Notes under the pieces: generated by a model
Seen by the model: the letters and a program-made list of their open reading frames with translations, nothing else
The model's database searches: none
Told to the model about the DNA's origin: nothing
In this document: piece by piece, positions 55,131 through 63,765 of the stretch
How the letters are laid out: each line of letters opens with the position of its first letter
Position numbering within the stretch: position 1 is the stretch's first letter
Assembly (NCBI RefSeq): GCF_000426585.1
Contig: NZ_AUFQ01000003.1
Span: forward strand, 242,641-306,640
Direction: 5' to 3'
DNA length: 64,000 nt
Source of the DNA: Segatella baroniae DSM 16972 = JCM 13447
GTDB taxonomy: Bacteria > Bacteroidota > Bacteroidia > Bacteroidales > Bacteroidaceae
Translations under genes and position numbers: made by a program

Positions 55131-56846
55131 CTAATAGTCCAATGCCAGCTGCATCTCGTCCACACTCTTGCCCGGCATGGTCATCGGCACGATGTCCTCG
55201 TCCTCCTTGATGGCGCATTCCAGCAAGTATGGCCCGTCGGTGCGCAACATCCGCGCCACCTTTTCAGCCAAATCCTTGCGGTCTATCGCCACGTCATACG
55301 GAATGCCGTAGCCTTTCGCGATGTCGGCATAGTGCGGGTTCAGCATGCGCGTGAAGGAACGGCGTCCGCCAAACATCAGGTCCTGCCACTGCCTGACGTT
55401 CCCCAAGTAGTTGTTGTTCAAGAGAATCATCTTAACCGGGGCCTGTTGCTCCATGATGGTGCCCAGTTCCTGAATGCTCATCTGGAAGCCGCCGTCGCCC
55501 ATGAAGCAGCAGATGGTGCGGTCGGGGGAGCCGAAAGCCGCGCCGACGGCAGCCGGCAGGCCGAAGCCCATGGTGCCGAAGCCGCCGCTCGTCACGATCG
55601 AACGCTTGGTGAGGAACTGGAAATAGCGACTCGAAATCATCTGGTTCTGTCCTACGTCGTTCACCAGGACGGCATTGCCCGCCGTCGCTTCGGCCACCAC
55701 ATTGACCACCTCGCCCATGAGCAGCGGCCCCTCGGCGGGATGAATGTCGGGCTGTATCACCTGTTCGTCCTCCATCTGCCGATAGGTCTCGAACGAGTCG
55801 ATCCATTCCGTGTGGCTGTTCTTCGCCAAAAGGCGGGTGATGGCCGGCAGCGACATCTTGCAATCGCCAACGACCGGCACTTCGCACTTGATGTTCTTGT
55901 CGATCTCCGCCCTGTCGATGTCCAGATGAATAATGTGCGCCTGCTTCGCGTAGGTGGATGGAAGGCCTGTCACGCGGTCGCTGAAGCGCATTCCTATCGC
56001 AATCAGCACGTCGCATTCCTGCGTCTTCATGTTGGTCGCGTAACTGCCGTGCATGCCGAGCATGCCCATGTTCAGGCGATGATTGCCGGGCAAGGCCGAC
56101 AACCCCAGCAGCGTGCGGCCTGCGGGAATGTCCGCCTTCTCAAGAAATTCGAGCAGTTCATGATGGGCGCCACCCAGTTCCACGCCCTGTCCGATGAGCG
56201 CAAAGGGGCGCCGTGCCTGGTTGATCAGGCCGGCGGCACGCTGTATGGCCTCGTTGTTCAACTTGGGATAAGGGTCATACGAACGCACATGCTCCACCTT
56301 GACGCCGATCCACTCGCACGTGTGTGTCTGGGCATTCTTGGGAAAGTCGAGCACCACCGGCCCGGGACGGCCGCTGCGGGCGATGTAGAACGCACGGCTC
56401 ACAGCCCACGCCACGTCTTCCGGTCGCCTGATCTGATAGGCCCATTTGGTGATGGGCTGCGCCAAACCCACCAAGTCCACCTCTTGAAAAGCGTCGGTAC
56501 CCAGCGCGCCCACGCCCACCTGACCGGCGATGACGACCAGCGGCGTCGAGTCCATCATCGCGTCGGCCACGCCCGTCAGGGTGTTCGTCGCCCCCGGCCC
56601 GCTCGTCACCAGGCACACGCCCACTTCGCCGCTGACGCGCGCATAGCCCTGGGCCGCATGCGCGGCAGCCTGCTCGTGGCGCACCAAAACATGGTTGAAA
56701 CATTTGTTTTCGCCTCGCGTATAATGATACAGCGAATCGAAGACGGGCATGATGGCCCCGCCGGGATAGCCGAAAATCGTATTTACTTCCTCTGCCTGCA
56801 AAGCTCTCATCAGAGCCTCTGCACCTGTTATCATCTCATTTGCCAT
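55131..56846 (-). CDS. ilvB: Acetolactate synthase large subunit
   Basis: A 571-residue thiamine-diphosphate enzyme. The catalytic Glu lies in VLVRHEQAAAHAAQGYAR, the FAD/substrate region in GVADAMMDSTPLVVIAGQV, and the ThDP-Mg motif is CCFMGDGGFQMSIQEL ending at NNNYLG. It condenses pyruvate with pyruvate or 2-ketobutyrate, the first common step of valine, leucine and isoleucine synthesis. It is separated from ilvD by 6 bp and is clearly cotranscribed. Confidence 0.96.
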   Translation of the reverse strand: MANEMITGAEALMRALQAEEVNTIFGYPGGAIMPVFDSLYHYTRGENKCFNHVLVRHEQAAAHAAQGYARVSGEVGVCLVTSGPGATNTLTGVADAMMDSTPLVVIAGQVGVGALGTDAFQEVDLVGLAQPITKWAYQIRRPEDVAWAVSRAFYIARSGRPGPVVLDFPKNAQTHTCEWIGVKVEHVRSYDPYPKLNNEAIQRAAGLINQARRPFALIGQGVELGGAHHELLEFLEKADIPAGRTLLGLSALPGNHRLNMGMLGMHGSYATNMKTQECDVLIAIGMRFSDRVTGLPSTYAKQAHIIHLDIDRAEIDKNIKCEVPVVGDCKMSLPAITRLLAKNSHTEWIDSFETYRQMEDEQVIQPDIHPAEGPLLMGEVVNVVAEATAGNAVLVNDVGQNQMISSRYFQFLTKRSIVTSGGFGTMGFGLPAAVGAAFGSPDRTICCFMGDGGFQMSIQELGTIMEQQAPVKMILLNNNYLGNVRQWQDLMFGGRRSFTRMLNPHYADIAKGYGIPYDVAIDRKDLAEKVARMLRTDGPYLLECAIKEDEDIVPMTMPGKSVDEMQLALDY

Positions 56847-56852
56847 AATTCT

Positions 56853-58655
56853 TCAGTCTATAATTCTAACACCGCCTTTGTCTGCCGAGCTGACACTCTG
56901 CGCATAAGCCCGCAGGGCCTTGCTCACCACTCTGTTCCGCTTCAGGGGTTGCTGCGGTCGGGCGGCCAGTTCCTCGTCCGTCAGCTTCACCTGAAGCTGT
57001 CGGTTGGGAATGTCTATCACGATGATGTCGCCATCCTTGATCTTTCCAATGTTGCCTCCGGCGGCCGCCTCGGGCGAAATGTGGCCGATGCTCAGCCCCG
57101 ACGTGCCACCCGAGAAGCGTCCGTCGGTGATGAGTGCGCACGCCTTGCCCAAGTGGCGGCTCTTGATGTAGCTGGTGGGATAGAGCATTTCCTGCATGCC
57201 GGGACCGCCCTTGGGGCCTTCGTGCGTGATGACCACGCAGTTGCCGGCCTTCACCCTGCCGCCCAAGATACCTTCGCAGGCGTCGTCCTGCGAGTCGAAG
57301 ACCACAGCCGGGCCTTCGAAATGCCAGAGACTTTCGTCCACGCCGGCCGTCTTGACGACGCAACCGTTCTGTGCGATGTTGCCGAAAAGCACGGCCAGTC
57401 CGCCGTCGCGCGTATAGGCATGTGCCAAATCGCGGATGCAACCGCCCGCACGGTCGGTGTCGAGAGTGGGCCAACGGCTGTCCTGGCTGCCCATCCGGGT
57501 GGAGAACCGACCGCCCGGGGCCGAAGCGTAGATGCGACGGGCCTCGGCTTCCGGCTGTCCCACGGTGATGTCGTAAGCCTTCATCTGCTCGGCGAGCGTC
57601 TTGCCGTCGACGCGCTTCACGTCGCCATGAATCAGTCCGCCCTTGTCCAACTCGTTCAATATGCCGAGAATACCGCCCGCGCGGTTGCACTCCTGCACGC
57701 TGTATTTCTGCGTGTTGGGGGCCAACTTGCACAGGCACGGCACCTTGCGGCTCAGCATGTCGATGTCCTCCATGCTGAAATCGACGCCTCCCTCCTGGGC
57801 GACGGCCAGCAGATGCAGCACCGTATTGGTGCTGCCACCCATGGCGATGTCCAAGGTCATGGCGTTGAGAAACGCGTCACGCGTGGCGATGTTGCGGGGC
57901 AACACGCTTTCGTCGCCGTCTTGATAATAGGCATAGGCGTTCCTGACAATCTGCCGGGCCGCCGCCTTGAAGAGTTCGACGCGGTTCACATGGGTGGCCA
58001 AAACGGTGCCGTTGCCGGGCAGACTCAAGCCGATGGCTTCGGTCAGGGAGTTCATGGAGTTGGCCGTGAACATGCCCGAGCAGCTCCCACAGCCCGGACA
58101 AGCCGTTCGTTCCAGTTCGGCAACCTCTTCATCCGACACCGATTCGTCGGCACCCTTGACCATCGCCGTCACCAGGTCGGCATTCTCATTGCGCCAACGG
58201 CCCGCTTCCATGGGGCCGCCCGAGCAGAACACCGTCGGAATGTTGAGCCGCATGCCGGCCATCAGCATGCCCGGCGTCACCTTGTCACAGTTTGAAATGC
58301 AGATCATGGCGTCGGCCTTGTGGGCATTCACCATATATTCCACCGAGTCGGCGATGATGTCTCGGCTGGGCAGCGAATAGAGCATGCCGTCGTGTCCCAT
58401 CGCTATGCCGTCGTCAATGGCTATCGTATTGAACTCCGCGGCGTAGCAACCCATCGCCTCTATCTCCTTTTTGACGATCTGTCCGATTTCATGCAGGTGC
58501 GTATGACCGGGCACAAACTGCGTGAAACTGTTCACGATCGCGATGATCGGCTTGCCGAATTGCTCCTGTTTCATACCTGCGGCAACCCAAAGCGCACGGG
58601 CGCCGGCCATCCGTCTGCCTTCCGTGCAGACCGCGCTTCTCAACCGATGCTTCAT
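56853..58655 (-). CDS. ilvD: Dihydroxy-acid dehydratase
   Basis: A 600-residue iron-sulfur dehydratase, the third common branched-chain step. Cluster cysteines are seen in [14 protein letters not shown] and [17 protein letters not shown], and the Mg-binding block in the [12 protein letters not shown] region. The start [23 protein letters not shown] fits the family; an adjacent ATG lies one codon upstream. It heads the ilvD-ilvB-ilvN-thioesterase operon. Confidence 0.95.
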   Translation of the reverse strand: MKHRLRSAVCTEGRRMAGARALWVAAGMKQEQFGKPIIAIVNSFTQFVPGHTHLHEIGQIVKKEIEAMGCYAAEFNTIAIDDGIAMGHDGMLYSLPSRDIIADSVEYMVNAHKADAMICISNCDKVTPGMLMAGMRLNIPTVFCSGGPMEAGRWRNENADLVTAMVKGADESVSDEEVAELERTACPGCGSCSGMFTANSMNSLTEAIGLSLPGNGTVLATHVNRVELFKAAARQIVRNAYAYYQDGDESVLPRNIATRDAFLNAMTLDIAMGGSTNTVLHLLAVAQEGGVDFSMEDIDMLSRKVPCLCKLAPNTQKYSVQECNRAGGILGILNELDKGGLIHGDVKRVDGKTLAEQMKAYDITVGQPEAEARRIYASAPGGRFSTRMGSQDSRWPTLDTDRAGGCIRDLAHAYTRDGGLAVLFGNIAQNGCVVKTAGVDESLWHFEGPAVVFDSQDDACEGILGGRVKAGNCVVITHEGPKGGPGMQEMLYPTSYIKSRHLGKACALITDGRFSGGTSGLSIGHISPEAAAGGNIGKIKDGDIIVIDIPNRQLQVKLTDEELAARPQQPLKRNRVVSKALRAYAQSVSSADKGGVRIID

Positions 58656-58723
58656 CATTACTATCTTTATCCTTTCTCTATATATATTCACAAAAATCCA
58701 ACAAGGAACCTGATATTAAGCTG

Positions 58724-58754
58724 CAAAGGTATATTAATTCCGCTAAATTACAAG
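58724..58754 (-). promoter_or_regulatory. Promoter of ilvD operon
   Basis: On the minus strand CTTG (58754-58751), a 19-bp spacer, then TACCTTTG (58731-58724). The -33 element has a TTG core. The leader is about 65 nt. Confidence 0.68.
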
Positions 58755-58881
58755 TATTTGCGAACAACAATTTGCAATTTATCACAAAATAAAGGCCTAA
58801 TATCACAATCAGCAACACGCAACCACGAACGGCGGCGCACACTTTCTTCCACGGACAACGTGCCGTCTTCAAGAAGAAATT

Positions 58882-59916
58882 TCACTTTGCCTGGTATCTC
58901 CTGTAAGCAGCCCACTCGTCCTGCATGTCGCAGCTGTGCTCTCCGACGAAGAACTCCGCACGACACGTGTCTTTAAACGGACTCCAGTTGCCGCAGACCA
59001 TTCCGTCGTGGGCTATGACGGGCTGGAAGATACCATTCTTGTTATAAGCCTTATGCTGATATTCGGGTGACAACACGACATCACGACTTTTATAGCCTAT
59101 CAGATACTCGTCATAAGAGGGTATCAAAAGATACTTCCCCCTGCGGAAACCTCTCGTTCGACAGTCGCCTGTCAGATGGAACGCCCGTCCATTCCACGTC
59201 TCAAGGTGGAGGTCATCGCCCAACAAGGCCATGCCTCTGCGGCAATCTGTGACATTCAGCCCCGACCACCATACGAAATCCTCCAACGTCGCCGGTTGGT
59301 GACTCTGGAAATATTGACGGGTCAAACGCCTCAAAGCCTCATCCCGGTCGATTCGGACGGGTGTCCCCACCCGATTTGCCGTCAATGCGTAAGTAGCTTT
59401 ACCGGGGAATAACGCTCCACTACAAATGATTCCCCCAAATTCGGCCATCCGAATGTGGTATGACAACCGATGGGCATCCATCCGAATGCCCTTTTCAGCC
59501 AGCGACTGTACGAAATCTTCTTTCGTCGCGCTGCCTTTATCCGCCGCGGTTCGGGTCAGAACATCCCTGACCCGGGTGGTTTCTTCTTCCGTAATAACGA
59601 CTTTATTGCTGCTCATCCACCCTTGGGTCGCCGCAACGGCCTTAGGGGCACAAAGCGCGAGCCACGCCCAATAGTCGGAAGCGGCCACCAACTGCCACGT
59701 CCCACGCAGCAGGTGCAGGCGAATGATCTGCCCGCTGTCGAAAGCTTCCTTGAAGGCTTCCGCCGAAGGTCTGCGCGTCCGCATGGCTACTGCCCACTGC
59801 ATCATGCGATATTCCTGCGCCTGCATGGCACCCATATGGCCAACCACGTCGGCGGGGCTGTCGAACTGGGGGCAAACGAGTTGTTGATTGAGAAGTCGAA
59901 GGGCTACCGGATTCAT
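58882..59916 (-). CDS. AlkZ-like winged-helix DNA glycosylase (HTH_42)
   Basis: A 344-residue protein of the HTH_42 winged-helix family to which AlkZ and YcaQ belong. The signature QxQ is present as MQAQ at residues 31-34, in HMGAMQAQEYRMMQWAV; a middle winged-helix and a C-terminal beta domain (GKYLLIPSYDEYLIGYKSR) follow. AlkZ excises bulky or crosslinked alkylation damage, in Streptomyces azinomycin crosslinks. Which lesion this one removes is unknown. It is alone, with array D upstream of its start. Confidence 0.83.
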   Translation of the reverse strand: MNPVALRLLNQQLVCPQFDSPADVVGHMGAMQAQEYRMMQWAVAMRTRRPSAEAFKEAFDSGQIIRLHLLRGTWQLVAASDYWAWLALCAPKAVAATQGWMSSNKVVITEEETTRVRDVLTRTAADKGSATKEDFVQSLAEKGIRMDAHRLSYHIRMAEFGGIICSGALFPGKATYALTANRVGTPVRIDRDEALRRLTRQYFQSHQPATLEDFVWWSGLNVTDCRRGMALLGDDLHLETWNGRAFHLTGDCRTRGFRRGKYLLIPSYDEYLIGYKSRDVVLSPEYQHKAYNKNGIFQPVIAHDGMVCGNWSPFKDTCRAEFFVGEHSCDMQDEWAAYRRYQAK

Positions 59917-60077
59917 GCTTGAAAGATATTTGACAATTATTCCATTACGTTTTCATTCCGCCACAGGGCGGGGTTATCCTTTTGAAAATCAAGTTGTTTC
60001 ATGGACAAAGGCCATGAAACGAAAGGGAAAGGACAAGTTTTGGGAATCTACTCGCGGCGCATACATTTTTCAATAGT

Positions 60078-60209
60078 GGTGCTTTGACAGCGTAAAAGCA
60101 TGACTGTCAGCTCGTAAAAGGGCTGCTTTTGCGCGCCGAAAGCAGCCCTTCTATAAGCAGGAAACGGCCCTTTTGGCTGGTCAAAGGGCCGCTTTCCATC
60201 TTTCCATCC
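60078..60209. repeat. 22-bp-period array D (alkZ-like to pdxT gap)
   Basis: About six units of 22 bp start at 60078, 60100, 60122, 60144, 60166 and 60188. Most have CTTT, CTTTT or CCCTT in the front half and AAAAG, GAAAG or CAAAG near the end. Adjacent units pair: 60118-60129 with 60139-60150 (12 bp perfect), and 60160-60173 with 60183-60197 (14 bp with one bulge). It occupies the 302-bp gap between the AlkZ-like gene and pdxT. The rest of the gap shows no gene. Confidence 0.8.
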
Positions 60210-60218
60210 CACCCATCT

Positions 60219-60764
60219 TCAAGCCGTACACATGTCGACAAACAGGCGGTGGATGCGTTCGTCACCATCCAACTCGGGATGGAAGGCCGTCACCAACTGC
60301 TTTCCTTGGCGGGCGGCCACGATTCTTCCGTCCACTTCGGCCAACACCTCGACCTCGGAACCGGCTTCCGCAATGAACGGCGCACGGATGAAGGTCATCG
60401 GAACACGGCCCATGCCCTTGAAATCGGCCATCGTCCGGAAGCTGCCCAGCTGCCGGCCGTAGGCATTGCGCTTGGCCAGGATGTCCATGGTGGCCAGATG
60501 CACGCGGTCGAGCATGATGAGTCCGGCGCACGTTCCGAAGGTGGGCAGGCCCTGCCCGATGGCTTCGCTCACCGGTTGCGACAAGCCTTCGTCCGCCATG
60601 ATGCGCATCATGGCCGTGCTTTCGCCACCGGGAATGATCAGACCGTCCTTGGGTTGCTGCCAATCCGCGGCATTCCGCACGAAGAAAGAGTCTACTCCCA
60701 TCTTTGAGAGCATTTGCCCATGTTCGGCAAATGCCCCCTGAAGTGCCAATATCGCTATGCGCAT
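60219..60764 (-). CDS. pdxT: Pyridoxal 5'-phosphate synthase glutaminase PdxT
   Basis: A 181-residue class I glutaminase. The start [15 protein letters not shown] and IIPGGESTAMMR are typical, the nucleophile Cys is in GTCAGLIML, and the His-x-Glu pair in TAFHPELDGD. It feeds ammonia to PdxS in the R5P-dependent PLP pathway. The ATG at 60764 shares one base with the pdxS stop (TGATG), so I prefer it to the GTG at 60767. The hairpins of array D lie just past its stop and may act as a 3' end signal. Confidence 0.95.
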   Translation of the reverse strand: MRIAILALQGAFAEHGQMLSKMGVDSFFVRNAADWQQPKDGLIIPGGESTAMMRIMADEGLSQPVSEAIGQGLPTFGTCAGLIMLDRVHLATMDILAKRNAYGRQLGSFRTMADFKGMGRVPMTFIRAPFIAEAGSEVEVLAEVDGRIVAARQGKQLVTAFHPELDGDERIHRLFVDMCTA

Positions 60765-61636
60765 CACTTGCCCCTCTCTGCCATGAGCAGTTGAATCTCG
60801 CTCTCGTTGATTCCGACCATGGCCTCGCCCAAGTCTTCACTAAGCTCCGCCAACATCTTCGGATTCTGATAGTTGGTCACCGCTTTGACGATGGCTTGCG
60901 CACGTTTCTCGGGATTTCCGCTCTTGAAAATGCCGCTGCCGACGAATACACCCTCTGCTCCAAGCTGCATCATGAGGGCCGCGTCGGCCGGCGTAGCCAC
61001 GCCACCGGCCGCAAAGTTGACGACAGGCAGTTTGCCGTTGGCATGGACATACTCGACCAGTTCGAAGGGCACACGGAGTTGTTTGGCCGCTTCGTAAAGT
61101 TCCTCTTCGGCAAGTGAGGTGAGCCGACGTATCTCGCTCTGCATCATCCGCATGTGCCTGACTGCCTGGATGATGTCTCCCGTGCCCGGTTCGCCCTTGG
61201 TGCGAATCATCGTGGCACCCTCGTTGATGCGTCTCAAGGCCTCGCCCAGATCCTTGGCGCCACAGACAAAGGGCACCTGGAATTGGCGTTTGTCGATATG
61301 ATAGACGTCATCGGCGGGCGAAAGCACTTCGCTTTCGTCGATATAGTCTATCTCGATGGCTTCCAGAATCTGTGCTTCCACGAAATGACCGATGCGGCAT
61401 TTCGCCATGACGGGTATGCTTACGGCTTCCTGAATGCCCCGTATCATCTTGGGGTCGCTCATGCGGCTCACGCCACCGGCTGCGCGGATGTCGGCCGGTA
61501 TCCGCTCCAATGCCATGACCGCGCAGGCTCCTGCCGCCTCGGCAATACGTGCCTGTTCAGGCGTTGTTACATCCATGATGACGCCGCCCTTGAGCATTTG
61601 GGCCAACTGGCGGTTCAATTGTGTTCTATCTTCCAT
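60764..61636 (-). CDS. pdxS: Pyridoxal 5'-phosphate synthase PdxS
   Basis: A 290-residue TIM-barrel PLP synthase. It has MKGG-type [37 protein letters not shown] with the catalytic Lys region, [32 protein letters not shown], and [21 protein letters not shown]. It makes PLP from ribose 5-phosphate, glyceraldehyde 3-phosphate and ammonia. It is coupled to pdxT. A 21-bp interrupted palindrome lies 50 nt upstream of its start, between it and the ThiD-AraC gene. Confidence 0.97.
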   Translation of the reverse strand: MEDRTQLNRQLAQMLKGGVIMDVTTPEQARIAEAAGACAVMALERIPADIRAAGGVSRMSDPKMIRGIQEAVSIPVMAKCRIGHFVEAQILEAIEIDYIDESEVLSPADDVYHIDKRQFQVPFVCGAKDLGEALRRINEGATMIRTKGEPGTGDIIQAVRHMRMMQSEIRRLTSLAEEELYEAAKQLRVPFELVEYVHANGKLPVVNFAAGGVATPADAALMMQLGAEGVFVGSGIFKSGNPEKRAQAIVKAVTNYQNPKMLAELSEDLGEAMVGINESEIQLLMAERGK

Positions 61637-61686
61637 ATTCTTGAATTTTAATGATGGGGGTAAAGGTCTGCATAATCATCAAAATG

Positions 61687-61707
61687 GGAAAGGAAATGTT
61701 CCTTTCC
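61687..61707. promoter_or_regulatory. Interrupted palindrome upstream of pdxS
   Basis: GGAAAGGAA (61687-61695) and TTCCTTTCC (61699-61707) are perfect 9-bp arms with a 3-bp centre. The site is 50 bp before pdxS and about 90 bp after the ThiD-AraC stop. It could be an operator for the neighbouring regulator or a weak terminator hairpin; its T-run on the minus strand is poor. Confidence 0.45.
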
Positions 61708-61799
61708 TGCAAAAGGTTGTGCCGAAAATCACAAACGGACAGGCACGTCGGGCTGCGTCATGGCCATTCAAAGGAATGATTCATGTGGCCCGTTGAAAG

Positions 61800-62879
61800 C
61801 TACAATGTCGTCCGATATGCCGAAGGACTGCACCCTTCCTGGCTCTTGAAAAACCTTCCGAACAAGGCTTGCGACGAGAATCCCAGCTTGTCGGCAATCT
61901 CCTGGACGGTCAACCGCGAAGAGTTGAGCAGCACCTTGGCCTCGCTCATCACGTAATCGGCTATGACATGCTTGGGCGTCTTGCCCACGACCTTGTCCGT
62001 CACCTGCGACAGATAGCGCGACGTGATGCACAGCCTGTCCGCATAAAAACCAACGTCATGGGCCTCCTGATAGTGTTCCGCGATGAGCGACAGGAACCGA
62101 TTGTAGAGGTCCGACGGGCGCAGACACTTGTCTTCGGGCGACACGGCATAGACAATCTGGCTATGGATGTACTCGTGGGCCTTGTCGATGGCCGTCTCCA
62201 TGTCGTCGCCGAGCCCCAGGCGGGTCGCTATGGCCGTCGACAGCGCGCCGCCGACACCATGCCGCTGCCACCCTTCCGTATTGTAAGAGGTGAAGAACCG
62301 TCCCTTGTTCTCTCCATAAAGAAGCGCGGTCAGCTGGCCTTTCACGTGGCTTCCCCCACGCAGCAGCACCCATTGCGCCCCCATGTCATGCAGCCGTCGG
62401 GCTGCGTTCAGCATGTCCTCGTCCGACAATATCGATTCCTTCAGTATCACTTCGGCTTCCTTGCACTTGAGCATGAGCAGAGAGGCCTCGGGCACCAGGC
62501 CGGCCTGCAAGGCCGCCAACGCCTCGTCACCGACCAGCCGTCTGCCCCCGGAACTGATGATACCGGGGTCCAGCACGATATGCTTGCAGCCGATGATCTC
62601 ATGGCGCAATGCCGAAATCATGTCGCCGCCGCCCAGCAAGCCCACCTTGACCACGGCCGGATGCGCTTCCTCGACAACGCTCCTGACTTGCTTCACGACA
62701 AGTGCGGTGGGCAGGTAAGCGACATCCTCCAATGCTTTGCGGCTCTGAACGGTAATCGCCGTAATCGCTGTCAACGGATAACCTCCCATGTCGGAAATGG
62801 TCTTCACGTCGGCCTGGACGCCAACGCTTCCGCTGCAGTCCGAACCCGTTATGCTTAAAATGGGAACCAGTTGTTTCAT
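61800..62879 (-). CDS. ThiD-like kinase fused to an AraC DNA-binding domain
   Basis: A 359-residue fusion. Residues 1-255 have the ThiD (HMP/HMP-P kinase, ribokinase) fold: ILSITGSDCSGSVGVQADVKTI, the substrate Gln in AITVQSRKALEDV, and VLDPGIISSGG. Residues 260-359 carry an AraC-type double helix-turn-helix (CITSRYLSQVTDKVVGKTP and RLTVQEIADKLGFSSQALFGRFFKSQEGCSPSAYR). The catalytic anion-hole motif, HGTGCTLSA in ThiD, reads HGVGGALSTA, so the catalytic Cys is Gly and the Thr is Val. It may be a weak kinase or a ligand-sensing regulator of vitamin B6 or B1 genes. The ATG at 62879 fits the fold. Confidence 0.85.
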   Translation of the reverse strand: MKQLVPILSITGSDCSGSVGVQADVKTISDMGGYPLTAITAITVQSRKALEDVAYLPTALVVKQVRSVVEEAHPAVVKVGLLGGGDMISALRHEIIGCKHIVLDPGIISSGGRRLVGDEALAALQAGLVPEASLLMLKCKEAEVILKESILSDEDMLNAARRLHDMGAQWVLLRGGSHVKGQLTALLYGENKGRFFTSYNTEGWQRHGVGGALSTAIATRLGLGDDMETAIDKAHEYIHSQIVYAVSPEDKCLRPSDLYNRFLSLIAEHYQEAHDVGFYADRLCITSRYLSQVTDKVVGKTPKHVIADYVMSEAKVLLNSSRLTVQEIADKLGFSSQALFGRFFKSQEGCSPSAYRTTL

Positions 62880-62932
62880 ACACAGTATCAAGATGCGAAT
62901 GGTGCTTATATATATATTAAGGAGAAACGCCG

Positions 62933-63143
62933 TCAAATCCAAGGATAGGCCTCTATCTCCCGTTTGTTCAGCCTGACGGCGTGCATCAGCGCCGTCTCAC
63001 GGTAGCGCAGGTCGGCATTCTCCTTCGACACGCACGGTGGAGAAATAAAACAAGCGCGCGGCGATGGTGTTCTCGGCGCGCGACCAGAGAAAGGCCGAAG
63101 TCTTTTCGGTGAGATGACGGGTGTTCATGCTTGTCGTTTTCAT
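62933..63143 (-). pseudogene. Frameshifted small gene, unknown function
   Basis: On the minus strand an ORF starts at an ATG (63143): MKTTSMNTRHLTEKTSAFLW, then a WSRAENTIAARLFYFSTVRV segment, ending at a TGA at 62997 after 48 codons. Around codon 38-42 a shift into another frame gives SKENADLRYRETALMHAVRL and ends NKREIEAYPWI at a TAG/TGA near 62933. Both pieces have protein-like composition and together would give about 70 residues. A promoter (63191-63161) precedes it. I do not recognise the family. A sequencing error or genuine decay would look the same. Confidence 0.4.
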
Positions 63144-63160
63144 TTTTTTTATAATGGATG

Positions 63161-63191
63161 CAAAGATACGTTTTTACTTGCTCTTTTCCAA
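63161..63191 (-). promoter_or_regulatory. Promoter of the frameshifted small gene
   Basis: On the minus strand TTGG (63191-63188), a 19-bp spacer, then TATCTTTG (63168-63161), with an ATG 17 nt downstream at 63143. Confidence 0.55.
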
Positions 63192-63462
63192 GCTTTCATT
63201 AAGCGTTTTTAGGGGGAAATTAAGTCTTTTAGGGTGTAATGATACATCTAAAATGGCCTTTCTCTTGTAAATTTTGAAAATCACAACTCGCTTTTTCTTA
63301 TTTTTGTATAGCTTTTTTGCAGTTTTCACACAAATGTTTCTTGTGGAATTGCTCGGAAAAGAACCATCCGACATGCGAAACCCGGCAGACAGGAATGTGA
63401 CGTGAGACAACCGGAAAACAGAAATATTTTAAATTCAATTTTAAATATTCAGTAAAACGAAA

Positions 63463-63765
63463 ATGAAAAGGCACATCAAACCGGAAACCCAAGCAGTGCT
63501 CATCACGCCCCCTGCGTCGGGAATGCAAAATGACGATGATTGGAAAACACCATGCGGTTTTTCCGATGATTCATATCAAAAAAACGACGGGCGGCGAAAT
63601 CCCACGCCACGTCAGGAGTCCGAAGACAAACGGCGGCACGTGATTCCTCACGCCCCTACGGCTCACGCCGTTCGCGGAGACGGAATATCGTGGCTCGGAA
63701 GACGTCAAAACATAACATGTGTTAAATCCCGCAGCGAGGAAAACGTCAAAACAAAACATTTGTAA
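63463..63765 (+). CDS. Possible short protein (MKRHIKPET-type), unknown
   Basis: A 100-codon ORF beginning MKRHIKPETQAVLITPPAS, preceded by AAAACGAAA as an A-rich start context. The opening resembles the many short Bacteroidales proteins that begin MKK(x)YxxPxxEx, whose function is unknown to me. The C-terminal 22 codons run into the first copy of the 41-bp repeat array, which suggests that the real gene is shorter or that the ORF is accidental beyond about codon 60. No consensus promoter is seen; an AT-rich stretch lies at 63426-63460. The preceding AT-rich region (63172-63425) shows nothing else I can name. Confidence 0.35.
   Translation: MKRHIKPETQAVLITPPASGMQNDDDWKTPCGFSDDSYQKNDGRRNPTPRQESEDKRRHVIPHAPTAHAVRGDGISWLGRRQNITCVKSRSEENVKTKHL

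Noticed and set aside
55332..58295. A 987-codon plus-strand ORF opposite ilvB and ilvD
   Set aside because: It is the antisense of two highly conserved enzymes. Its His/Arg/Gly/Ala-rich composition is typical of a shadow frame.
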